DNA of 64,000 bases. Source: Eumeta japonica (lineage: Eukaryota; Arthropoda; Insecta; Lepidoptera; Psychidae). The stretch spans positions 124,001-188,000 of the forward strand of contig BGZK01000702.1 of NCBI GenBank assembly GCA_005406025.1. Direction: 5' to 3'. The translations under genes and the position numbers were made by a program. Numbering within the stretch: the first letter of the stretch is position 1; every line of letters begins with the position of its first letter. This document shows positions 50,901 to 62,900 of the stretch, piece by piece. The notes under the pieces are model-generated. The model saw nothing but the letters and a program-made list of their open reading frames with translations, was not told where the DNA came from and searched no databases.

Positions 50901-53900
50901 AACTAGCTATGTAAAATGTTCTTCACATAAAAATTCAATAAATGATCTAGAACAAATAAGTCATAAACATGTCATGTTTGATACAAACAAAAAATATTTT
51001 TGAAAATACCACCCCAAAAATAAATACATTTAAAATATACATGAGTAGAAAGCATCGACAACTGTGAACAGGAAGAGGGAATTGTTTATGTTTAGAGAAT
51101 TCTATTCTTGAATGTTTTTGTCTCACAGGATTTATTTTTTTACTTTATATTTATTTTACTTGCGCGCGCAGTTGGAATATTAAAGTGTGTGTGAATTAAG
51201 TGTTATAAATTGAATTTGATTTCTGGTTTTTTACTATTACTCATTTTTTCAAATTGTATGCCTTTCTGGCAAATCTATTATCAATTAATCTGAATTTTAG
51301 AGTCAATTGGATGTTATTATTTCTTCCATCAGCTACATAAACTTGAAAGAAATGAACTCTTCTTGAATTATAACAACAACAGTTTTCTTAAACTCTTTAT
51401 AACAGTTCAGGGGGCAAAGAAATGAACTTGAAAGCCACCAAAAGGTATGTGGTCATAGGCACTCATGGACACTCGTAACCTTAGAATCACCAGTGCGTTG
51501 CCGGCCTCTTGGGTAGAAATAGGATGCTTTACAGAGGAAGGGATGGTCTGATAATGCATTGAATTGGGAAGTGGGAAGTTGGGAATGGGATTGGGTAGAT
51601 GAAGGGGGAATGAACCACTAGACTTCACACACGCGGGACATAATACGAGATCAAAAGCTGCTACTTCACATCTGTATACTATGAGAGTGAGAGTATGGTA
51701 TCTCTCCCTGGTCGAGCCAGCTTATTTTCATGCTGTGGCTAAGTCAACACAACATGGCTCTACCACTATTAAATCTTTTTGGAATCAAAGTTACAAATAA
51801 TACCATAATCTCTATTGTTGCTGAAACAACTGTAATAAATGACTTATGGATACAATGTTTTCCCTTAAACTGAATAAAAAACATAAGCATTATGGCTTGT
51901 ATAATATATTAGTTTGCCCAAAAAAAACTTAACTAGTTATGACAGAGCCTAAAGTTTTGTAAGATTCACCAAAACATCATTTAATTTGTGGTTCTGTGAA
52001 AACAGAATCGTCCCTTTGTATCCAACATGGCCTGACATCTATGTTTTTATAAAAATGTCTTGGATAATTCAACTTCTATTTAGTAATTTGTGCTGTTTAT
52101 AAATTATTTTATATTGTACGCTATTTGTAATTTCTAGTAATATTATTTTTCACATATAACATTATTTTTCAATTTCCAATAACGAATATTGTGCCTCATT
52201 CCAATAATATTGACAACTATATTGAAACTATATTGAAAATTAGTCAATGTATATCTAACAAGAGGCATCCCAAAAATCTTCCCATTTTTTCGATAGCAGG
52301 TAATGCGGTCGATTCTTTTTTCCCTACCATATCCTTCTTTAAATTTGGTTTACATTTGCTTACTTTGTTAAGTGTTTAGTTTTTCTGCTTTTTTTTTATT
52401 ACAAGAGAATCTGTGCCCTGTAATTAGGACATTATACGACTTATAAAAATATATTTTATGAGCCATATGTCTCATTTAGGTATTCAATTAATATAAATGA
52501 ACTACATATTCTTGTAAGTATTTTCAATAGGTATCAAATAGATCGTTTAAAATATACACATTTCAGAAACGAAGAAAGCAAAGAAATGAACTTAAAGCGT
52601 GAAAGCAAAGCATATAGTTATAAAGAACAACTAGAGGAATTGCAGCTGCGACGAGAACTCGAAGAGAAACGCCGTCGAGAAGGCAAGATCAAAGAGGTTA
52701 TGCCCTTTATCACTCGCTTATTCAAAATATATGAAGCATTTTCACATTGATGAGCTACAAATTAAAGTGATGTACTATACTATGTACCTAAACTAAAATA
52801 ATTTTGTTATAGGTCCCACTCTCGGCTAAACAGAAAGAAGCTATAAAAATGCAGACAGCAAAAGAAAATGCAATACGACAGAGATTGACTGTGGTGAGTT
52901 TCTACAAATTATATAAGAACTAGCTGGCTCGGCAGACATTCTGCCCTTTCTTGTGGGTGTTTCGCCCATCCAGTTAATGCCTGCAGTTCTACCAGTAAGG
53001 ATATATAATTAATTTTTTCATCTTTTGTATTGATCAATGTCAATATCATTCCTGGTTTCTCTTGATTCCGATCTCAGTCATATTTTTGATTCTAATCTCC
53101 ACCCCAATTGTTTTCAACTCCAGTCTCGTTCTTATTATCCACTTTCGATTGGGATCCTGAGCCCTAGTATCGATTCTGTTTCCCATCCTGTTTCCGATTA
53201 TGATTCCACCATTAGTGACAATTCCGATTTGGATGAATTCAGGGGCAAATAATTCCTTCATCTTTTACGTTTCGATCTCAATATAGCTCTTGATTCTGAT
53301 GTAGATTTTAAGCTTAACTTTGACCTTGGTCTTGTTTCAATTTCGGTCCCAGTCCCAGCTCTTGCTTCTGCTCCCCATTCTATTTTCAATTCTAGTACCA
53401 CTAGTGGTCTAACTCTATGCAATATTGTTGTTTCATAGTATAGTAAAGAATTGAAATTGAATGTGGTGCAGAGAAATCTGAAAAAAAATTAAAAAAGAAT
53501 GTTAATAACATTCGTTTTGAATGTCAATAACATTCGTTTTGAATGTCAATAACATTCTTTTTTAGATCAGATTTAGATAAAATTAGATCTCAACAACTAT
53601 GCCACCTATAGGGATAAAATCTGTCCTATCTTTCAAATTGAACACAGTGCAAAATTTCATTAAGGTCAGTTATATAACTCCAGAAGTCATTGCGAACAAA
53701 CATTGTGACCTTAGATTTTTATATATATAAACAGATATTAAACTTTACTGTTGCTTGTTAAATTTCCTACAATCATAATAAAAAAAAAATATCAAAATCC
53801 TTTGTCGCTTTTTGCACTTTCTGCCACATAGTGCAAGTTAAGTTGCACTATGTGGAAGTTGCACTAAGTTGTACTATATTAAAATAGTGTTATGTTTTAA

Positions 53901-56900
53901 TGCACTATTTCTCATATAGCTTAAATTTAATGCCTCCATATGAGTGATTTAGTATTTAGCATATCTTTGTTAAGAGTGAAATAGTAAATATGATGCAAAT
54001 TATAGTAAAAGATCATCTTTTGATATAATTTGCATTTGATCTGAAAGCTCAGTACCTTTTATTGTGCTATAAACGAAATGTAAAACTTTTATAACAGCTG
54101 ATATGTGATTGAATAGCTTCCTATAAATTGACAGATCTTATTTTTCAAAATGGTATATTTAGTCTTTATTATTTTAGTTAAACGGTCGTGTTCTAAGTGC
54201 GGTGAGTTTGACGGAAGCGGCCTTGCGTAGCGGTGTAGACGGCAGAACGGCGCTATGCATGCAAGCGCGTGTGCTCCTACCTGGTTTGTTGATTGCATTG
54301 CGTAGTCCACTGGCCGCGCCCCATCTCGCCCCGGTATACATGCGCTTACGGACTGCACTTCTGCCGCAACATGCTGTCCTGGCTGACAGTGTTGGCCGAA
54401 CTACCCTCAGGTTAGTGCAGATAACTCCAAAACATTGAACCATGATTTTTTTGTTTTCAGACGTGAAGTTACTTGTACTCATAATCTGAGCTAAGAACAA
54501 AAACCATTGATGAGAGGTTGAATTAATTTTTTTCTGCATTTGTAGGCTGTATAAACCACAGTGCGACCTTGATCCAAGCTGGGAGGAAGAGGATCTTAAA
54601 ATAGCGACGGCCCGTACTATTGCAATGGTACATACCATATCTGCTGCCATTAAACTTAACGATTCAGAAATTGAAAATCTTGATGAGTCTTTTTCATTCA
54701 ACAATAGAACAAATTTTTTCACGGCACCAGCTTTTTGTTATATTTTTCCTCTCCTGAAAGTAGGATTAACCAGTGCATTCGCTAAAACCGATGAGACTAT
54801 GGTCTTGAATGGTCTGCAAGTGATAATGCACCATGCCACATTGAGAGGTGATCCAACGTATGAAGGAAGGGACCTTTACCATCCGGCCTTGTTGCCTATA
54901 GATCAGATGTTTCGACTTCTCATTGAACTTATTAGTAGGTATTTCATATAATTACAATTTATATTTTTAATTTTCCATTAAGAAAATTGCATAGTTTACA
55001 AAAATTATATTGTTTTCACTTGTTTTGAGAACCTAATTCTCATCTAAGAAGCTATTCTCACAGTTTTTGTAGTGGTGACCATCTGTCTGCATACACATAT
55101 ATACATGAATATTTTAATAGTTACAAATGGATCAACCATCTTAAATCAGTCTAAAGTTATTAAAAAATGATTAATTTAATATATAATTTCTGAAAATCAT
55201 ATTTGAATTTGTGAAGTATATTTTGATTGATCTGAAAAATATAATTCACTATGTTCTTTCTAATTGTAACCATTTTTAGGTTTGTATAGAGTTGTTTCTT
55301 TAGCTCTGAAAAAATTCTATATACTTGTGAAGGAATCTGATATAAAAAATATATCAATTAAACATAAATAAACCAAAGTCAATGGACGTCAGGATTTATC
55401 TGTCAACTTTCACATTAATAAATTATTTATGTTTAGTACATACTTACAATGTATTCAATCAGTCAAAAACGTTTTTTTTAACTGGATCCTAAACTGGAAC
55501 TATTAAGACTAAAAACACATCTTTTTTGATTTGCACTCATGCTCCTATTTTTTGCTTTGTCTTATATTTCTTTTTCAGCCTGTTAAAAAAAATGACCTGA
55601 TAATTAATTGTATAAATGTGACCAGGTTCTACAACTGGGCGTATTCAAACTCAGTGTACAGCGGCGCTATTGGAGACCGCAACTTGTGCTTCTGGAGAAG
55701 AAGGTTGTTGCAAAGCATCTGTGGAGGAAGTCCAGTGTTTGCTGGTGGGACTTCAAAGTCCAATGGAGGTGGTTCGCGACGCAGTTCTACGTGCTCTACT
55801 TTGTTTAGAGCTGGTTCTTCCCGACCTGTTTCTCGACTCTGATCAAGCGTTACAACTTACAAAGCGTTTCTTGATCGCAAAGTTTGATGTCTCTGATGAT
55901 AATAAGTTAGTGTTATATTTTGAAAACAATAATTTACTGTTTAATATTTATATAAAATATACCTCTTTTATTATCTTTCAACCGAATTTTCACCTGTGTA
56001 GATATATAATAATTTTTTTTTAGTTTTTAGTAATTTTGATATAAAATGATTCACGAATTTGATTCAAGTCATGATCTTGATTTCAATTCTAGTTATATTG
56101 TCAATTCTGATTCTGTTTCCTTTCTTAATTCGAATTGTCATTCTGCTCTCGATTCCATTTCTGTTCTTAATTTGAATTGTCATTCTGCCCTCGATTCCAA
56201 TTACAATCTCACTTTCGATTTTGATCCCTCTCTCGCTCTCAATTCCAATCACAATCTCTTTCGATTTTGATCCCACTCTCGCTCTCAATTCCAATCACAA
56301 TCTAGCTTTTGATTTTGATCCCAGTCTCGCTCTTAATTCCAATCACAATCCCTCTTTCGATTTTGATCCCACTCTCGCTCTCAATTCCAATCACAATCTC
56401 GCTTTCCATTTTGATCCTAGTCTCAGTCTCAATTTCAATCTCGGTCCTATTCTCAATTCCTATTCCATTGTCACTTCCGATCTCAATTGAGTAAATCCGA
56501 TTAAACACATTACCGGGATAAAAAACTATCCTGTCTGTTAATCCATAATGCATTTTATAAGACAAATTTTATGCAAATTTCTTATAGCCGTCTATGCTGA
56601 GCTAATTATAGTCTCAAACATTCAAACATAAACCACTTTCATATTTTATAATACTACAAAATATACATATATTTTGTAGTATTATAAAATATGAGTAAAT
56701 ATGAGTATAAAATATTTAGTATTACTATTTGCTTTAGTTTTGTTGGGAAAAAGTGTATATATGGGATTGCTATGTCTACCAACAGTACTTCCAAGTATGG
56801 AATTAAGATCAAAATGGAAGTTTAATCTATTTTTACATAATTGCAATCCACATTAACATCGGCCAAGAAGAATAACCATGTCATAAGAAGAATACTCTTT

Positions 56901-59900
56901 CCAAATTTAAAGTCTGTAGAACAAAAGTTTCAAAATAAAAGTAAATTTATATTAATTCTTAACTTTCTTGTGAAAGAGAGATAAATGGAGATGGTAAGAG
57001 TTTGAGAAGGACATAGAAATTGTTTGTGGGAGTAGGTGGAAAGCCTCTTTATATAGGGTTTTCTTAAAAACTGTCCTTCGCGAATCTCTACATAGCATAA
57101 GGAACATTCATTTCAAATTTCCACTTCGGTGGTATTATAGTTTGTGAGAATTTGTGATGAGTTCAATTAGTCAGTCACTCTCATTTTTTAAATCTATGAA
57201 ATTGACTAGCTCCATGTATATTATTTATTTATTGGTGCATTATATATCAATTTACTAACTGGCTCTTAGGTTCTCAGACAGCATAAAAACCTATGTATTT
57301 AGTATGATTACCACTACTATATTTTACAAACTTATACATACTGAATTTTTATTCATGTAAAAGTGATTTTTAAGGCATACTTTTTAGAATATTCCAAACT
57401 TTTGTTATTGTTTTTTATTGAAATAGAACATTGGAATACATGAATTGTCAAATTGTAATGAGCAAATTGGGCTGTGTTAGGGAATTGGCGTCACAGTTAT
57501 GGGAGCGCGTGGTGCCGCGCGAGATGACCTCGCAGATCCCCCAGCTGGCGGAAGCGATGCTACAGGAAGTACAGCAATGTGCCGAGCCCGTGCAGCGCGC
57601 CGCCGCCGCTGCGCTTGCGTACCTCGTGTCTGCTCCTCAGGCCCTTAGTGCAGCCGCTGCGATGCGTTGTTTATTGCGGGTCTATCGGGAACGGTTACCA
57701 GTAAGTACTTTTTTATTAGCAGCAACTGTGAGCTTGTCAGTACTTCCATTTATTTTAATATCAATTAATAAGTACAACTTAAATATTCGTGTTTTAAAAG
57801 TATTTTTTTTATAAACAAAATTTATAATGATCAAAATGGTAATTTAAAATGATTTTGTTTTTAAAGAGAGACCAAAAGAAAGATATGACAGTGTATTTGA
57901 TTATATATTACAATAACTGAAGATCTTTTTTTTTAATAATATAAGCTTAACAAAACAACACTATTAACTATTAAATGTATATACAACTGAACAGTAAATT
58001 AAAACAAAGTAAATCGAGTAAAAATAATTTTAAATATCAAAGAATGGGGCATTATTTAATATAATACTTGTAAAACTTGTGGCATTGTCATATGCTGTGT
58101 TACTATTTTTTTGTTTAATATAGTTGGCATTGCCAGATACAATAAATGGTTTATAAAATATAGCATTAAATAACGATTATAAAATGTAGTTTATACTCTC
58201 ACTTAGCATTGAACAACTAATTTTGTATATGCTGTCAGTTAATCCCAGCCAAGTTGGACCAATTTGGCCATGTGGTGGAGGAGCCGGTGGATGAGTGGAG
58301 CGCGCGACGCGGCGCCGCGTTCGCTTTGAGTGCATTGGCACCGCATCTCGACACGGACGGCGTGGCGGCCGCCGTCAAGTTCTTCGTGGCCGAGGGCCTA
58401 GCCGACCGCGCCGAGCTCGTGCGTGCCGAAATGCTAAATGCTGCTATGACCATTGTTGAACTACACGGGAAGGTTACTGTCGAAACATGTTGCATCACAT
58501 GCAAATAATTTTTCACACATGTATAAATATAGCATACTGTATTGAAAACTAATATTGCTTTTATACTAAATGATTTACATGTCTCTTTATTTCGGTTTAT
58601 TGCATGTGTACAGTAAATAACTCATTTTGTGCACTAAATATTTATTTTGGATAGTCATATCATACACTAAAAAGATAAAACATTATTTAATTTTTGTGAA
58701 ATTGTGATGAGACTAGTTATCGATGATTTTTACTGTTATTTAATCAGGAAACAATAAGCAGTCAGTTGCCTGTGTTCGAAGAGTTCTTAGATACGACGCC
58801 CAAGTCGGGTGTGTACGACGCAGTGAGACAGTGCGTGGTGCTGTTGATGGGGTCACTGGCCCGCCACCTGGGCCCAGACGATGCGCGCATCCGACCCATC
58901 ACGCTTAGGCTTATCGCGGCGTTGTCTACGCCCAGCCAACAGGTGGCGATCTCACTTTGCAATCACTCTCTCCTAACAGATTAAGTTTCACATTCGTTAA
59001 GGGCACACTTTCATATGTACTGCATTATTTTCAGATTTTTAGAAAAGAAATATAATTTAGTAATTGAATTGAGAATTTGAAAAAAAAAATATTTATTTTT
59101 TTTTATGTATTTTAAAACTTAATTATTAATTTTATTGATATGTTATTTGAAAAACGAAAAAAAAAATTTTTTTTCAATTAATTATAAGCGACTAAAAATT
59201 GATAAAATTTATAAAAAAATCACGTGACTGTGAACGCGCCACGATTGGCCACCATACTTGTGACGTCATAATGTTATAGCAATTCCATAACAGTGCAGCG
59301 TTTACAGCTATTATAAGTAACTAATGACAATATGAATATGAAATACTTACATCAAAGTGATCTTCACAACAAAAAAAGTTCGATTTTGTTTTAGGATTAT
59401 CCCGGAGCACTGCTTGAAACCATTTTTTTCGCCGTTTCTCGTCTTGAGGAACATTTAAAACATTTTTCCGAGTTGTCTTTGTAGTATTTGTACATAATGG
59501 TACAAAACAAGAGCGGTAACTTTGAGATTTGACATTTTTATATATTTTGAGTATTTAACAATGACAGAATAAAATAAATCAAAACTCAAAAGCACTACAC
59601 TTATTATCTCCGTATACTACTACGAGTGACAACTAACATTATGACGTCACACGCACTCGGATTTGTTCGGGAGTTGTCGGCGCGTCTTCGGTACTGGATT
59701 CAAAAATTTATTTTTATTTTGATATAGCTTTTTAATTATTGCAGAAAATAAAAATAAAAATTGTTTTGTTATAAAACTTATATATGATCTTTCCATTTTT
59801 CATAAAAAAAAATTTTTTTCAAAAACCCCATTGTTGAATATGTTGAGTGTCTTCAAGTCATGGATTTTTTCCTCAGCAATGAAATATGTTAACAAAAAAT

Positions 59901-62900
59901 TGTGCAATTTTGAAAATTCTATAAATATTTTACTAATTAATGTTGGTATTGTCTCATAGTTTCATGAATGCAAATTTTAATCTCTTACTAAGATAGAGTA
60001 GTTACAGTAACATCTGCTTTTACAGTACGGGTAGAATACATTTTTTTTAATTTTTATTTGGTTAGGAAAGTCTAAACAATTTTATTTGTTTTTAATTTTA
60101 CATTTGACATTTTTTTTCTCATAATCTTATGCACAATACTGTTTTTATATAGAATTTTGAGCTGTTATGTTTTTTACAGGTACAAGAAGCAGTGAGCAAT
60201 TGCTTGCCACACTTGATCATCTCACCGGCCCTTAAGGACGAGGTTCCAGGGATTGTTAACAAGCTGATGAAGCAGCTTCTTACAGCTGAAAAGTATGGCG
60301 ATAGGAAGGTTTGTTGCAGTAATACTATGTACATAAATGTAATATAATAACCAATATAAAAATATAGTATAATAATACATTATACATTTAATACATATAT
60401 AGTGCATATGAAAAACTATTAATAAATATATTGATAATGTCACATGTCACTAATATTAGAAATTTGTATTAGGGGGAAAAACATGGTGATCATATCAGAT
60501 ACACTTAAAAATTTTACCACTTTTGGGCTTAATGCATCCAATATATAAAAATAATTTTATATTGTGATGTTGAAGTTGACACTTAATTTTCTTTGTTTCA
60601 AATTTTATATAAAACAATAAGATAATTATATAATAGTATTTTGTCTGTCATATGCTTCTAAATTGTTTGCCATCAATGTTAATAATCAATATGTGTTGTA
60701 TGTGCACATAATGTGTACACTGTAACACCTTTCCAATTTCCATCATTACATATATTCAAGTATTTGTTTTTTAACTAACTTGATTAGTGACTGGCCTTTT
60801 TTTTACCTAATTTTCCTCAAATGCTTTTTGGAACAAATTTATAAATCAAATTAACTTTTACCTATTTTTTTATTGAATCTGTATCACTATTTCAATTGCT
60901 TACAAAGAGTACATATGTTTAGAATAATTAAATTTTTTTTATACTCTGCTGCACTTAAATAATATTAAAAGCTGTGCAGTGTCAATAGATTTTTAATATT
61001 GTTATTATTATTAATTATCATTATTAATAATTTCATCTTGTTTATATGAAATTCAATTTCTATATGTTCTTTCTATGTAGAAGTAAACTTTGTAAAATTT
61101 AATTTCATTATAAAACTTATAATGCTCTATTCCAAAATTTTTTATAAATTGTCAATTTATAGACGTAATTTAAATGAGTAAACACCAATATTAAATTTGA
61201 AGTGTTAGCAAGGATTACATTAAAAATCAAATTCTCATCACTATAACCCATCTTTTAAATCTAAATCTCTAGAAATTTGATCAAAACTCGAATTTCCTCA
61301 TTTGCACAGGCTTATAGGTAAATATATTTTAAAAGTAGGAAGGTATAGTTTATGAACTAATTGGTGTTACAAAGTGGAGCTGAAATTTATCAGAATTTTA
61401 GCATCCCTTAGCCTATGTATATGAAAAAGTAGTATGTTTTTTTCGATATAACAGACGATTATGCATGTATTAACTTGATATACATTTTTAATAAGGGCGC
61501 TGCGTATGGCATTGCCGGCATCGTAAAGGGCTTGGGTATTTTAGCTTTGAAACAACTGGACATCATGACCAAACTCACGGAAGCCATACAAGAAAAGAAG
61601 AATTACAAATACAGAGAAGGTGATTATTTTAATTATTGATAATAATTGATGAAAAATAGTTGAATGGTTAAGCTCATCTTATTTTAATAATATAATAATT
61701 TATGTAAACAATTTGATACATTATTAACATCACCATTAGCAACTAATATGGGTAAAATAGAAAATAATGAAATATATTCTTTGTTGATTAAAATTTATTT
61801 TAATGTGCTTAGAGATGGTATATATTGCATGAAACTATCCATGCAAGATATACAAAAGGAAAATATAACACAAATTAACTATAATATGTGATATTAATAA
61901 TGAAAATGTATAGGATTTTAAATCCTTTAAATAAATGTTTTTGGAGAAATATGTAGAAGAGCAAAAATATGGATTTCATTTATTTACTAGAATACACTCA
62001 AGGAATTGATTCTGGAAGTTGAAATCACAAATCATACCACTCTAATACAATGAAAATTCATGACAACAATCATAACCTCATGCATTATGATTGATTTCAC
62101 TTATGGAGACATATGAAGTCGGCATTATTGTGCAGGTGCGCTGTTCGCGTTTGAAATGCTATGCCTGAAGTTGGGCCGGCTGTTCGAGCCCTACATTGTG
62201 CACGTGCTGCCCCACCTGCTGATGTGCTTCGGCGACGGCTCGCAGTACGTGCGCGCCGCCGCCGATGACACCGCCAAGCTCATTATGAGCAAGCTGAGCG
62301 CGCACGGCGTCAAACTCGTCCTGCCCTCGCTGCTCGCCGCCCTCCACGACGACAACTGGCGCACAAAAACTGGTACACAATATAATATCAAATTAATGCT
62401 ATTAATGGACAATTTTTTTGTTGCCAATGAACAAAGAACCATTGTTTTGTTTTTTTTTTTTTACTTATTGCAGAATAAGAGTATTTTGCCCCATTTCTCA
62501 TACATTGAACAATTAAAAATCAATGAAACTCTATTTGATGATATTAATATGATATTTCTACAACACAGTTTTATGTTTCACATATGTGTGTGTAGGGTCA
62601 GTGGAGTTATTAGGTGCAATGGCGTACTGCGCGCCCAAACAGCTATCCTCGTGTTTACCTTCCATCGTGCCCAAACTAATCGAAGTGCTGAGTGATTCAC
62701 ATATGCGCGTGCAAGCCGCGGGTGCCGAGGCTCTTAAAGTCATCGGCTCTGTCATCAGAAATCCAGAGATCCAAGGTTTGAAAATGACGACAGTTTTGAT
62801 ATTGATTTTGAATTTGAATGTTAGTTTCAATGTACGATATGTGCTCGTGCAGCGATCGTGCCAGTGCTGCTGCAAGCTCTACAAGACCCTTCAAACAAAA

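Noticed and set aside
54174..54722. 182-codon minus-strand frame
   Set aside because: Antisense to GCN1 exons 16-17 and spans their intron; a codon-bias shadow.
55560..55625. Acceptor 'tctttttcag' at 55578 for GCN1 exon 18
   Set aside because: In the required phase it runs into a stop two codons later; the weak acceptor before 55626 fits homology.
56064..56565. Long open frames on both strands with repeated Asp-Phe-Asp-Pro or Ile-Glu-Ser-like units
   Set aside because: Generated by the tandem quasi-repeat; there is no start/splice context and the opposite strand is equally open.
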